Origin: Septoria linicola
Lineage: Eukaryota; Ascomycota; Dothideomycetes; Mycosphaerellales; Mycosphaerellaceae
DNA length: 64,000 nt
Reading direction: 5' to 3'
NCBI GenBank assembly: GCA_024114885.1
Contig: CP099419.1
Span: 3,968,001-4,032,000, forward strand
Notes under the pieces: model-generated
The model's input: the letters and a program-made list of their open reading frames with translations, nothing else
Told to the model about the DNA's origin: nothing
Databases searched by the model: none
Program-made: the position numbers and the translations under genes
In this document: piece after piece, positions 1 through 12,739 of the stretch
Layout of the letters: every line of letters begins with the position of its first letter
Position numbering within the stretch: position 1 is the stretch's first letter

Positions 1-9
1 GACAGTAGT

Positions 10-3000
10 ATGTTTCTACTTTGTTAATACCTACCTAGTTCTCTACTATTATATCTAGTATTACTAGAGTTAGAAGAGGCTACCTAGCCTTCCTATAATC
101 TAGTAGTAGAAACTCTACTAAGAGAGAAAGATCTAAGTCTTAGTAATTTCCTAAATACGAGGAATCCCTATCCCTTAGAGCTAGTCTCTCTACTATAAGA
201 AATTACTCTTCTCTAGAATCCTTAGCTAGTCTAAAGTATTCTACTAATTATTTATTCTATTTACCTATTTCTATAATAGACTAAGAGGACAAGAAGAGCT
301 AAAGGATTCTAATCCTAGATAGAACTAACTAGAAGAAATAGTTTAAGCTATAGATAGATAAGCTAGAAAGAAAGGACTAGTTCTAGGTAATTAGCTAACT
401 AATTATTAGAGAGAACCTATATATAGTTTAGTAGGACACTAGTCTCTAGATATATATTACCTAGAATTAATACTTCTTAAAAGATAATATAGTATATAGG
501 TTTAGTATCAGATATAGTATTAGTAAAGATAATAAGATAGAGCTAGAGACATAGTATATTACTATACTAGTAGCTAAGATATAGGTAATTCTCTAGAACA
601 AGTATAATAGAGTCCTAAAGTCCTATACTATAGGTCTAATTAAGTAGTTTATTATATTTAGGATATTATCTAATAAGACAATTAGAGAAGTATAGAGATA
701 CCTTAGAGGCCTAAATAAGAGGATTACTAAGATTAATCTTTAAGAAGCTTACTACTAGAGCTAAGAGAAAAGGCTAAAATATCTCCTATAGTCTCTACCT
801 ATATTATACTAAGTAGCTAAGGATACTATTATAACCTAACTATCCTTAGATATAGATACTATTCTCCTTCTACTTAAGTCCTAAGAGGTAAGAGATAATC
901 TAGATAAAATAGATATAGGTTTAGCTATATTCTATTCTAGGTAGCTCTACTAAGGAAAGTCTCTACTAATATACTAGCTCTATAAGAAAGGGAAGTACTA
1001 GTTAAAAGATTGTCCTAACCTCTCTACTACTAAGAAACTATTCTAGTAAAGAAATAGTACTAAGAACTAGAAGGACCCTTAGAGATTATTCCTTAGAGAA
1101 AGGGTTAGAAGATCCTCTTTACTAAGAAATACTAGATATATTAAGAAAGCTATCTATAAGTTATTATTATATAATAAGCTAAAGAAGGCTATCTAGAGAA
1201 TAGGTAAGTAGCTTTAGAGGATAGAGAAGTCTAGAAAGCTTCTAAAGAAAGGATTTTCAGCCTAGGAGTCTAGTTCTAGTTCTAATTCTAGAACTTAATC
1301 TAGTTCTAGAAGTAATAATAATTCCCTATTAGAAGATAATAATTAAGATAAGTTAGCCTATTCTATAATTAAGGCTAAAGGCAAGTTATTACTCTAAGAA
1401 TAGCTCTTAGATTCCTATACCTTATCCTATATAACTAACTAACTATCCTTCTTTAGATTAGTAAAGCTACTAAGGAAGAAAGTATAGATTAAGATAGAAG
1501 AAGGATACCTCTATATAACCTACTCTAGACTAGTATAGATAAAGAGAATTTTAGGAGAAGAAGTTCTACTTAATAGAGTACTATTTATTCCTAATCTTAG
1601 AGTAAATCTTATATTATAGAATTAGTTTAGTAAGCAATTTAGAGTCTAGAAGCCTAATTTCACTCTTACCTCCCTAGATAGCTAAATAGTTATAAAGACT
1701 AAGCTAGTTAGAGGTATTCTATTTATTAGTAAGATATTACCTCTTCTATAGAAAAAGTTATATTACTTACTATATAATCCTATAGAGGTTAATAATGCCT
1801 ATACTACCCTATTAGAGAAGGATCTAAAATAGTAGGAGCTATAGTATAGAAGATTTATATACTTTAGAAGAAAGTTACTCTTAAACCTTTATAAAGTTAC
1901 TAACCTAAAAAAAAAGAATTCTAATTCCTAACTAGGAAGAGTATAAGTATAGGATCTATATAATAGGTAAGATAAAGAAATACCTAAGTAAGTCTATTAA
2001 GAGAAGACCTAAAAGACTAGCTCTTATATTAGTAGACATCTATAGACTATTACTATTATTAGTAAAAGGTTTTATATAGTAGCTTAAGATTATTAATAAT
2101 TTTTTAAGAAAGAAATAGATATTTCTACTTAAAGCTAGATTAGATATACTAACTACTCTTTAGAACTAGAGGATTAAGGTAGAAAGGTAGTTAGTAGTAC
2201 TCCTTAAGTCTATAAGGGCTAATAATACTAGAGAGATTACTACTTTAATTAAATAGTAAGAGAAGGACTTTAGAATTACTCTTAAGCTAACTAAGGCCTA
2301 TAATTTACTCTAGAATAGAGTAGTTAAGAGGTCTATCTAAACATTAGAGGCCTCTATTAGAGTAATACTTAAAGAAAGTAAGATACCTATTAAGTTTTAG
2401 CTAGAAGCTTTTAAAGTATAGATATATATAAGGAACAAGCTCCTAAATAGACCTAATATTAAGAGATTTAAGCTCTTACCTAATAAAGCTTTTAATAGGA
2501 TTAAACTAATAGTCTCTTACCTTAAGGTATAGGGATATAGAGCTATAGTATATATAGATATAAGAGTATAGCCTTAGTAGGTAAGAAGTAATAAACTAAT
2601 AAATAGAGGAAAGGATACTATATTTATTAGATACTATAATAATATAGTAAAGGTATAGAAGTTCTAGAAGCTAGATATAAAGGCTATTAAGTAGTATACT
2701 AATATAATCTTCTTTAAAGATAAGCTAGGTAGAGAATTAGACTTAAATATTAAGATTAAGAATCTCCTTAGTTTAGCTCTAGAAAGAAGACCTATTAGAA
2801 GGCTAAGAACTATTAGTTAGCCTACTCTATAAGCTAGTAGAAGTACCCTAGGTACTCCTAGTCTAGGCTAGTAGAAGCCTTCTCTCCTTTAGCTATTAAT
2901 ATAGGTCTAGGAAGGAAAGAAACTCTTTATATAACTTCTACCTCTACTAGAAGATATAAGAGAGTATAGAAAATTCCTAGACTAAGAGAAAGTTAAAAAA

Positions 3001-4928
3001 GAATCTAAGAATTCTATTTAAGAAACTATAGAGATAGATTAGGAGTAGATAGCTCTAAGGTAAACTCTTAGAAAGAGGAAAGTATCCTAAGAACTTAATA
3101 GATTTAACTAGAAGCTGAAGCTAATTAGGCTTAAACTAGATTAGAATAGTTAGCTAGATAAGGAAATACTCCTAGAGTACTAGGCTTTTTCTTAGCTATA
3201 AGCTCTATTAACCTAGATATCCTATAGGACTTAGAATTCTTAGAGGAAGTTAAAGAGATTATATTCTCTACTACTAAAGAAGTAGGAATATATAAATAGA
3301 AGGTTCTAATCCTAAGGAACTATAAGGAAGTAGTAAGTAATCCTAAATAGGATTATCTCTAGTAAGAAGCTATTTAGAAGAAGCTAGATATACTTATAAG
3401 TAATAACACCTAGACTATAGTAGTCCTACTAAAAAAGGCTAACTTAGTTACTTTAAGATAGGTCTTTAATATTAAGAGAAAACTTAGTAGTACTATTAAA
3501 AAGTTTAAGGTAAGACTAGTTATAAGAGAGTTCTTCTAAAAGTATAGAATAGACTATATAGAAACTTTTACCTCTATAGTTAGGTAGGATACTCTAAGAG
3601 GATTTATAGCTATAGTCTATAAGAAGGACCTAGTTCTATACTAAGTAGATATAAACAATATATTTATAGAGAGTACCCTATATAAGGACATCTATATAAT
3701 CCTACTACTAGGTATTAATCTACTAACTAGTATAGTCTTATAAGTTCTAAGGAGTCTCTATAGGCTAAAGTAAGCTATAAGAGACTAGAATCAGCTATAT
3801 ATATTAAAGCTAAAAGGAATAGGATTTAGATAATTAGAAGTGGACCTATATCTTCTAATCTATAAGAAAAGGAAAGACCTAATAATCCTAATCTATATTA
3901 ATAATATACCTATTACTATAGAGAGACTAGAAGATGTCCTCTAATTTAAAGACTAACTTAGTAAGGTCTTTAAGATTAAAGATCTTAGAGAGCTAGATAA
4001 GATTCTTAGAATAAGACTAATAAGAAACAGATAGTAAGGCTAGCTAAAACTTAACTAGAAGCATTATATCTAAGAGAACCTAGCTAAGATAGGAATAGGC
4101 TAAGAAACTATATTACTAACTCTTTTACTAATAGACAGCTATAAAAGTCTAAAGCCTACTAGACTAAATAATAAAAGATATAATAAATAGGAGTACTAAT
4201 CTATTATTAGAATATAGATATAGCTTATAACTATTATAAGACTAGACATTTTATTTACTCTTAGAAGATTAAGCTCCTATATTAGTAATCTAATAGTAGG
4301 ATATATAAAGGCTCTAAAGAAGCTAACTAGATACCTAAGATCAAACCTAGACCTTAGTCTAAGATACTTAAGGAATAGTTAAGGCTGTCTTACTAGATAT
4401 ATAGACTCTAACTATATAATAGACAAGACTAATAGAGTCTTAATCCTTAAATATATCTTCTTCCTTTATAGTATACTAATCTCCTAGATAAGTAAGAAGT
4501 AGAAATCTATAGCTATATCTATAATAGAAGCTAAATATATAGCTATAGGAGTATATATAAAACAGTTATAGTTCCTTAGTACTCTTTTAAGAGAGCTTAG
4601 ATATCTAGAGTTAGTAGGAGAATGTTCTTACTAACTAAGGATTCTTAGTAACTAGGAAACTATTACTAGAATTAGGCTAATTTAGCTAAAAGGTAATAAC
4701 TAAGCTACCTTTACTCTAGTTAAGGACTTATATATTTATAATAAGTCTAAATATATTAATATCTTATATAATACTATAAGAAAGCTCTAGTAGAACAGAC
4801 TTATTACTATAGAATATATGAATATAAAAGAGATAGTAGTAGATAGTCTTACTAAGCTAAAGAATAGACTATAGTTTTAGGAGTTTATAAGGTAGCTCTA
4901 CCTTATATAAGAGATATATAAAAGATAA
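10..4928 (+). pseudogene. Decayed Copia Gag-Pol polyprotein, copy 1
   Basis: This is the same polyprotein as in copy 2, with in-frame TAG/TAA at almost every expected Gln or Trp codon. The order is Gag, aspartic protease, integrase, reverse transcriptase and RNase H, which is diagnostic of Copia because integrase precedes RT. The RT active-site box, normally Tyr-x-Asp-Asp, reads Tyr-Ile-Asn-Asn at 3894-3905. The nominal ATG at 10-12 corresponds to GTG in copies 3 and 4, so it is probably not the original start. The right end is approximate (TAA 4926-4928). Confidence 0.85.
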
Positions 4929-5572
4929 CTCTAAGCCTTAGAGTTAAACTAAAAGGAGTCTAAAAGAAAGATTTTAGTTACTTAACTCCTCCTTAGTTAG
5001 ACTTTATAAAGTCCTAAATACCTTTACTAATATTAGACCTATTACTAACTATAATATTACTATATAGTACCTAGCTAAACTAGACACCCTCTAAGGCTAA
5101 GTACTAGTTAATATTAAAGACCTCCTCTATAGTAGCTATTATCTCTACTACTAGTATATAGTTACTCTACTCTCTAGCTTAATATAAGATCCTTATAGCT
5201 AAGAATAGTATACCCTAAAGGCTATTAGGGAACTAAGAAGCTATATAGAATATAACTAAGTAGGAGACTAGGCTATAAGGAATCTAGGGAGCTATTAGAA
5301 TTAGCTATAAGAAAGGATAGAGGTAACTTACTAGATAGTCTATATTCTAAATAATCTACTCCTATATAAGAGAGAAGGAAGATCTTATAGAAGGTATTTC
5401 TTTTACCTTTTTATAGGAGATAGTAGTATAGAAAGTTTATTAGATTAATAGTTAGTACTATCTAGTTATTAGTCTAAAAAGTAAGTACTTAATAACTAAT
5501 TAAGATTAGAGCTAGTACTTAAGTATTATAGATAATCTATAGAAAGATCTAACTATATAGTATAAGTAGGAG
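4929..5572 (+). other. Copia copy 1, 3' non-coding region and polypurine tract
   Basis: This stretch of about 640 bp between the end of the polyprotein and the 3' LTR is conserved in all four copies, and I see no reading frame in it. It ends with a short purine run (AAGTAGGAG) directly against the LTR, the expected position of the plus-strand primer. Confidence 0.6.
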
Positions 5573-5849
5573 TATTAAGAATGTATCCTAGATAGTTAGT
5601 CTAGACATAGACATTTAAGTATAGTTCTAGATACCTAAGGCATCTACCTAAGGCTTAGTAAGAGGTATATCTTACTTCTCTTTCTTCTCTTCTTAGATAA
5701 CTAACTTAATTAACTTTGTATTTAGTTCCTAGCATATTACTACTATACTATATATATAAGTTAGTTTAAGATTAATCCTCTATTCTTCTTTACTACGCTA
5801 TACCCTCCTTAACATTATATAGTATATAACACGCTCTCTACTTTTAATA
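5573..5849 (+). repeat. Copia 3' LTR, copy 1
   Basis: This LTR is 277 bp, one base shorter than the 278-bp LTRs of the other copies. The ends read TATTAAG...TTTTAATA, where less mutated copies have TGTTAAG...TTTTAACA, so both terminal dinucleotides of the TG...CA ends became TA by RIP. It contains the short inverted repeat GATGCC/GGCATC in degraded form. Confidence 0.9.
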
Positions 5850-6318
5850 TATCCTATACTATAGACTCGGAGCTTATACCTTACTAGAGAATCCTCTCTA
5901 TTAAATACTAGATTATATATAATTCTATTAGTATTAGCCTTATAGGTATAAGTGAAAATAGAGCGCTAAGTATTTAATTACTCTCGACCCTTATACCTAG
6001 AAGTAGTTCTATTATAGCGACGATAATTACTTTTATAGGTTTCGTAGGCCTTACTAGCTCGTAGTCTTCTTATACTTAGAGCCTTTTCTTAGGTTATCGA
6101 GGTAACTTTATATAGTAGTATATATTAAAGGTATTAAGGGTCGTAAGCGAAGTATATCTAGCTTAACTTATATTATATTCTAATATAGTAGGTAAGGTAT
6201 AGTACGATTAGCTTATATACTACGACTAATAGAGTACTACGTACTACGCCCTAGGAGTAGATATATAGTATATGTTTCTATAACTAATCGTATCCTATTA
6301 CTACGACTCTCTATCTTA
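5850..6318. other. Spacer between Copia copies 1 and 2, no gene recognised
   Basis: This is 469 bp of AT-rich, CpG-containing sequence with no recognisable coding frame. It is the left part of the locus into which copy 2 inserted; its natural continuation resumes at 12629. The dinucleotide character (CpG present, CpA nearly absent) resembles block X and differs from the flanking Copia copies. Confidence 0.5.
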
Positions 6319-6323
6319 ATATA
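6319..6323. repeat. Target-site duplication of Copia copy 2 (left; right mate 12624-12628)
   Basis: ATATA precedes the 5' LTR and an identical ATATA follows the 3' LTR at 12624-12628. A 5-bp duplication is the usual size for Copia integrases. Confidence 0.85.
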
Positions 6324-6601
6324 TATTGAGAATGTATCCTAGATAGTCAGTCTAGATATAGACTTCTAAGTATGGTTCTAGATGCCTAAGGCATCTACCT
6401 GAGGCTTGGCAAGAGGTACATCTTGCTTCTCTCTCTTCTCTTCTTAGATAACTAACTTAATTAACTTTGTATTTAGTTCCTAGCATATTACTACTACACT
6501 GTATGTATAAGTCAGTTCAAGATTGATCCCCTATTCTTCTTTACTACGCTATACCCTCCTTGACATTATATAGCATCTATAAACGCCCTCTACTTTTAAT
6601 A
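6324..6601 (+). repeat. Copia 5' LTR, copy 2
   Basis: 278 bp, starting TATTGAG (original TG changed to TA) and ending CTTTTAATA. In the parts I compared, its differences from the 3' LTR of the same element are transitions, consistent with RIP after insertion. It holds the perfect inverted repeat GATGCC-TAA-GGCATC. Confidence 0.93.
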
Positions 6602-6616
6602 GGTTATAAGCCCGGG
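6602..6616 (+). promoter_or_regulatory. Copia primer-binding site, copy 2
   Basis: Directly after the 5' LTR the sequence is GGTTATAAGCCCGGG; copy 3 has GGTTATGAGCCCGGG. The less mutated form is complementary to GGGCTCATAACC, the anticodon arm of eukaryotic initiator tRNA-Met, rather than to a tRNA 3' CCA end. Priming by an internal tRNA-Met half is known for Drosophila copia. The match is seen; the use is inferred. Confidence 0.65.
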
Positions 6617-6634
6617 TTTGTGCACTAAATAGGA

Positions 6635-6658
6635 GTAACCTATATTAGTATAGGTTAC
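6635..6658. repeat. Hairpin in the Copia leader, copy 2
   Basis: Two 10-bp arms, GTAACCTATA and TATAGGTTAC, flank a TTAG loop 18 bp downstream of the primer-binding site. In copies 3 and 4 the pairing is slightly less perfect, so RIP may have improved it. It could be a leader RNA structure or incidental. Confidence 0.4.
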
Positions 6659-6781
6659 TTGTATCCCTTATAGTTTATAGAAAACATTTAGGGCCTAGAA
6701 GTTTCCCTAACTGTATTACTAACGAAGCTAGTTTGCACCTAGTAGTATACAAGTTAGTAAAGATCTCTATAAGACAGTAGT

Positions 6782-9700
6782 ATGTTTCTACTTTATTAAT
6801 ACCTGCCCAGTTCTCTACTATTACACCTAGTATTACTAGAGTCAGAAGAGGCTACTTAGCCTTCCTACTACCTAGTAATAGAAACTCTGCTAAGAGAGAA
6901 AGATCTAAGTCTTAGTAATTTCCTAAATACGAGGAATCCCTATCCCTTAGAGCTAGTCTCCCTACTATAAGAAATTACCCTTCTCTAGAATCCTTAGCTG
7001 GTCTAAAGCATTCTACTAATCATTTATTCTATTCACCTATTTCTATAATAGACTAAGAGGACAAGAAGAGCCAAAGGATTCTAATCCTAGATAGAACCAA
7101 CTAGAAGAGATAGTTCAAGCTATAGACAGACAAGCTAGAAGGAAAGGACTAGTTCTAGGCAATTAGCTAACTAATTATTAGAGGGAACCTATATATAGTT
7201 CAGTAGGACACTAGTCTTCAGATATATATCACTTAGAATCAATACTTCTCAAAAGACAATGTAGTATACAGGTTTAGTATCAGATATAGTATTAGTGAAG
7301 ATAATAAGATAGAGCTAGAGATATAGTATGTTACTATACTAGCAGCTGAGATATAGGTGATTCTCTAGAACAAGTATAATAGAGTCCTAAAGTCCTATAC
7401 TATAGGTCTGATTAAGCAGTTTGTTATATTTAGGATATCACCTAATAAGACAATCAGGGAAGTATAGAGACACCTTAGAGGCCTAGGCAAGAGGATTACT
7501 AAGATTAATCCTCAGGAAGCCTACTACTAGAGCTAAGAGAAAAGGCTAAAACATCTCCTATAGTCCCTACCTACATTATACTAAGCAGCTAAGGATACTA
7601 TTATAACCTAACTATCCTTGGATATAGACACTGTTCTCCTTCTACTTAAGTCCTAAGAGGCAAGAGACAATCTAGACAAGATAGACATAGGTCTAGCTAT
7701 ATTCTATTCTAGGTAGCCCTACTAAGGAAAGTCCCTACTAATATACTAGCTCTATAAGAAAAAGAAGCACTAGTTAAAGAATTGTCCTAACCTCTCTACT
7801 ACTAAGAAACTGTCCTAGTAGAGAAACAGTACTAAGAACTAGAAGGACCCTTAGGGATTATTCCTTAGAGGGAGGGTTAGAAGATCCCCTTTACTAAGGA
7901 ATACTAGACATATCAAGAAAGCTGTCTATAAGTTATTATTATATAATAAGCTAAAGAAGGTTGTCTAGAAAATAGGCAAGTAGCTTCAAAGAATAGAAAA
8001 GTCTAGAAAGCTTCTAAAGAAAGGATTTTCAGCCTAGGAGTCTAGTTCTAGTTCTAATTCTAGAACTCACTCTAGTTCTAGAAGCAATAATAATTCCCTA
8101 TTAGAAGATAATAACCAAGATAAGTTAGCCTATTCTATAATTAAGGCTAAAGGCAAGTTGTTACCCTAAGAATAGCTCTTAGATTCCTATGCCTTATCCT
8201 ATATAACTAACTAACTGTCCTTCTTCAGATTAGTAAAGCTACTAAGGAAGAAAGTATAGATCAAGGTAGGAGGAGGATACCTCTATACAACCTACTCTAG
8301 ACTAGTATAGATAAAGAGAATCTTAGGAGGAGAAGTTCTACTTAATAGGGTACTATTTGTTCCTAATCTTGGAGTAAATCTTGTGTTATAGGATTAGTTT
8401 AGTAAGCAATTTGGAGTCTAGAAGCCTGATTTCACTCTCACCTCCCTAGATAGCCAAACAGTTATAAAGACCAAGCTAGTTAGAGGTGTTCCATTTATTA
8501 GTAAGATATTACCTCTCCTATAGGAAAAGTTATATTACTTACTATATAATCCTGTAGAGGTTAACAATGCCTATACTACCCTATTAGAGAAGGATCTAAA
8601 ACAGTAGGAGCTATAGTATAGAAGATTTGCATACTTTAGAAGAGGGTTACTCTCAAACCTTTATAAAGTTACTAACCTAAAGGAAAGAATTCTAATTCCT
8701 AACTAGGAAGAGTATAAGTATAGGATCTATATAATAGGCAAGATAAAGAAACACCTAGGCAAGTCTATTAAGAGAAGACCTAAAAGATTAGCCCTTATAT
8801 TAGTAGATATCTATAGACTATTACTATTATTAGTAAAAGGTTTTATATAGTAGCTTAAGATTATTAACAACTTCTTAAGAAAGAAATAGGCATTTCTACT
8901 TAAGGCTAGATCAGATATACTAACTACTCTTTAGAACTAGAGGATTAAGGCAGAAAGGCAGTTAGTAGTACTCCTCAAGTCTATAAGGGCTAATAATGCT
9001 AGAGAGATCACTACTTTAATTAAATAGTGGGAGAAGGACTTTAGAATTACTCTTAAGCTAACTAAGGCCTACAATTTACTCTAGAATAGAGTAGTTAAGA
9101 GGTCTATCTAAATATTAGAGGCCTCTATTAGAGTAATGCTTGAAGAAAGTAAGATACCTATTAAGTTTTAGCTAGAAGCCTTTAAAGCATAGGTATATAT
9201 AAGGAACAAGCTTCCAAATAGACCTAATATTAAGGGATTCAAGCTCTTACCTAATAAAGCTTTTAATAGGATCAAACTAATAGTCTCTTACCTCAAGGTA
9301 TAGGGATATAGAGCTGTAGTATATATAGATACAAGAGTACAGCCTTAGTAGGCAAAGAGTAACAAACTAATAAATAGAGGAAAGGATACTATATTTATTA
9401 GATACTATAATAATATAGTAAAGGTATAGAAGTTCTAGGAGCTAGACATAAAGGCTATTAAGTAGTATACTAATGCAATCTTCTTTAAAGATAAGCTAGG
9501 TAGAGAATTGGACTTGAACATTAAGATCAAGAATCTCCCTAGTTTAGCTCTAGAAAGAAGACCTATTAGAAGGCTAAGAACTATTAGCTAGCCTACTCTA
9601 TAAGCTAGTAGGAGTACCCTAGGTGCTCCTAGTCTAGGCTAGTAGAAGCCTCCTCCCCCTTAGCTATTAGTATAGGTTTAGGAAGGAAAGAAACTCTTTA

Positions 9701-11700
9701 TACAACTTCTACCTCTACTAGAAGATGTAGGAGAGTATAGAAAATTCCTAAACTAAGGGAAAGTTAAGAAAGAATCTAAGAATTCTACTTAAGAAACTAT
9801 AAAGGTAGATTAGGAGTAGACAGCTCTAAGGCAAACCCTTAGAAAGAGGAAAGCATCCTAAGAACTTAATAGATTTAACTAGAAGCTGAAGCTAATTAGG
9901 CTTAAGCTAGATTAGAATAGTTAGCTAGACAAGGAAATGCTCCTAGAGTATTAGGCTTTCTTCTTAGCTGTAAGCTCTATTAACCTAGGTATCCTATAGG
10001 ACCTAGAATTCTTAGAGGAAGTTAAAGAGATTATATTCTTAGCTACTAAAGAAGTAGGAATACATAAATAGGAGGTTCTAATCCTAAGGAACTATAAGGA
10101 AGTAGTAAGTAATCCTAAGTAGGGTTATCTCTAGTAAGAAGCTATTTAGAAGGAGCTAGATATACTTATAAGTAACAATACCTAGACTATAGTAGTCCTA
10201 CTAAAAGGGGCTAACCTAGTTACCTCAAGATAAGTCTTTAATGTTAAGAGAAAGCTTAGTAGAGCTATTAAAAAGTTTAAGGCAAGACTAGTTATAAGAG
10301 GGTTCTCCTAAAAGTATAGAGTAGACTATATAGAAACTTTTGCCCCTATAGTCAGGTAGGATACTCTAAGAGGATTCATAGCTATAGTCTACAAGAAGGA
10401 CCTAGTTCTGCACTAAGTAGATATAAACAATGCATTTATAGAGAGCACCCTATATAAGGACATCTATATAATCCTACTACTAGGTATTAACCTACTAACT
10501 AGTATAGTCTTACAAGTTCTAAGGAGTCTCTATAGGCTAAAGTAAGCTATAAGAGACTAGAATCAGCTATATATATCAAAGCTAAAAGGAATAGGATTTA
10601 GACAATTAGAAGTAGACCTATGTCTTCTAATCTATAAGAAAAGGAAAGACCTAATGATCCTGATCTATGTTAATAACATACCTATTACTATAGAGAGACT
10701 AGAAGATGTCCTCTAGTTCAAAGACTAACTTAGTAAGGTCTTCAAGATCAAAGATCTTAGAGAACTAGATAAGATTCTTAGAATAAGACTAACAAGAAAC
10801 AGATAGTAAGGCTAGCTGAAACTTAACTAGAAGCACTATATCTAAGAGAACCTAGCTAAGATAGGAATAGGTCAAGAGACTATATTACTAACTCTTTCAC
10901 TAATAGACAGCTATAAAAGTCTAAAGCCTACTAGACCAAATAATAAAAGGTATAATAAATAGGAGTACTAATCTATTATTAGAATATAGATATAGCTTGC
11001 AACTGTTATAAGACCAGACATTTCATTTACCCTTAGAAGATTAAGCTCCTATGTTAGTAATCTAATAGTAGGACATATGAAGGCTCTAAAGAAGCTAACT
11101 AGATACCTGAGATCAAACCCAGACCTTAGTCTAAGATACTTAAGGAATAGTTAAGGCTGCCTTACTAGATATGTAGACTCTAACTATATAATAGACAAGA
11201 CTAACAGAGTCTCAATCCTTAGATATGTCTTCTTCCTTTATAGTATACTAATCTCCTAGATAAGCAAGAAGCAGAAATCTGTAGCTACATCTATAATAGA
11301 AGCTAAATACATAGCTATAGGAGCATATACAAAACAGTTATAGTTCCTTAGTACTCTTTTAAGAGAGCTTAGATACCTAGAGTTAGTAGGAGAATGTTCT
11401 TACTAACTAAGGATCCTTGGTAACTAGGAAACTATTACTAGAATTAGGCTAATTTAGCTGAAAGGTAATAACTAAGCTACTCTTACTCTAGTTAAGGACT
11501 CATATGTTTATAATAAGTCTAAACATATTAATATCTTATACAATGCTATAAGAAAGCTCTAGTAGAACAGACTTATCTCTATAGAATATATAAATATAAA
11601 AGAGATAGTAGTAGATAGTCTTACTAAGCCAAAGAATAGACTATAGTTTTAGGAGTTTGTAAGGCAGCTCTACCTTATATAAGAGATGTGCAAAAGATAA
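6782..11700 (+). pseudogene. Decayed Copia Gag-Pol polyprotein, copy 2
   Basis: Reading RIP-type TAG/TAA as Gln or Trp gives a Copia polyprotein. Gag core is around 7190-7800, with a CCHC zinc-knuckle remnant at 7744-7797 (Lys-rich, His and Cys kept). The protease box Leu-Asp-Ser-x-Ala is at 8176-8193. The integrase runs from about 8610 to 9600. The RT runs from about 10290, with the active-site box at 10666-10677 reading Tyr-Val-Asn-Asn instead of Tyr-Val-Asp-Asp. RNase H runs to about 11650. The open stretch from the ATG at 6782 is in a different frame from the Gag core, so the true start is unclear. The end is set at TAA 11698-11700 but could be slightly further. It lacks any uninterrupted frame. 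Confidence 0.88.
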
Positions 11701-12345
11701 CTCTAAGCCTTAGAGCTAAACTAAGAGGAGTCTAAAAGAAAGATTTTAGTTACTTAACTCCTCCTTAGTTAGACTTTACAAAGTCCTAAATGCCCTTACT
11801 AATATCAGACCTGTTACTAACTACAATATCACTATATAGTACCTAGCTGAACTAGACACCCCCTAAGGCTAAGTACTAGTTAATATTAAAGACCTCCTCT
11901 ATAGTAGCTATTATCTCCTCTACTAGTATATAGTTACTCTGCTCCCTAGCTTAATATAAGATCTCTATAGCTAAGAATAGTATACCCTAAAGACTATTAG
12001 GGAACTAAGAAGCTATATAGAATATAACTAAGTAAGGGACTAGGCTATAAGGAATCTAGGGAGCTGTTAGAATTAGCTATAAGAAAGGATAGGGGCAACT
12101 TACTAGATAGTCTATGTCCTAAACAATCCACTCCTATATAAGAGAGGAGGAAGATCTTATAGAAGGTATTTCTTTTTACCTTTTTATAAGAGATAGTAGT
12201 ATAGAAAGTTTGTTAGATTAACAGTTAGTGCTGTCTAGTTATTAGTCTAAAAAGTAAGTACTTAATAACTAATTAAGATTAGGACTAGCATTTAAGTACT
12301 ATAGATAATCTATTGAAAGATCTAACTATATAGCATAAGTAGGAG
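11701..12345 (+). other. Copia copy 2, 3' non-coding region and polypurine tract
   Basis: About 645 bp between polyprotein and LTR, conserved across copies and without a recognisable frame. It ends in AAGTAGGAG just before the LTR, a plausible polypurine primer site. Confidence 0.55.
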
Positions 12346-12623
12346 TATTAAGAATGTATCCTAGATAGTTAGTCTAGATATAGACTTCTAAGCATAGTTC
12401 TAGATGCCTAAGGCATCCACCTGAGGCTTAGCAAGAGGTATATCTTACTTCTCTCTCTTCTCTTCTTAGATAACTAACTTAATTAACTTTGTATTTGGTT
12501 CCTAGCATATTACTACTATACTATGTGTATAAGTCAGTTCAAGATTGATCCCCTATTCTTCTTTACTACGCTATACCCTCCTTGACATTATATAGTATCT
12601 ATAAACGCTCTCTACTTTTAACA
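12346..12623 (+). repeat. Copia 3' LTR, copy 2
   Basis: 278 bp, starting TATTAAG and ending with the unmutated CA (TTTTAACA), followed by the ATATA target duplication. Confidence 0.93.
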
Positions 12624-12739
12624 ATATAGTCTATTAATTTCAGTTCTACTATTTAAGTAGTTTAATATTATGTTTTAATATAAGCCGTCTATTCTAATAG
12701 GGTTATAAGCTAGAGGAGAACCTATAGGTTAGATAGCCT

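Larger units (their letters stand above)
1..5849 (+). mobile_element. Copia LTR retrotransposon copy 1, 5' end outside window, heavily RIP-mutated
   Basis: This Ty1/Copia-type element aligns base for base with copy 2 at an offset of about 6772, so roughly 449 bp (the 5' LTR and part of the leader) lie left of the window. It keeps the internal coding region, the 3' untranslated stretch and a 3' LTR at 5573-5849. It is the most mutated of the four copies: almost every CA/TG dinucleotide still present in copies 2-4 is TA here. The right flank starts at 5850 with TATCC; the matching left target duplication cannot be seen. It is a non-autonomous relic. Confidence 0.93.
6324..12623 (+). mobile_element. 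Complete Copia LTR retrotransposon, copy 2
   Basis: The element is 6300 bp with two 278-bp LTRs (6324-6601 and 12346-12623) and perfect 5-bp ATATA target duplications. It is full length but inactive: the polyprotein has many RIP-type stops and the RT catalytic aspartates are lost. It is less mutated than copy 1, keeping many CA and TG dinucleotides. It lies in the same orientation as copy 1 and opposite to copies 3 and 4. Confidence 0.96.

Noticed and set aside
5850..6318. A solo LTR between Copia copies 1 and 2
   Set aside because: No match to either LTR family and no TG...CA-type ends; it is simply the pre-insertion flank of copy 2.
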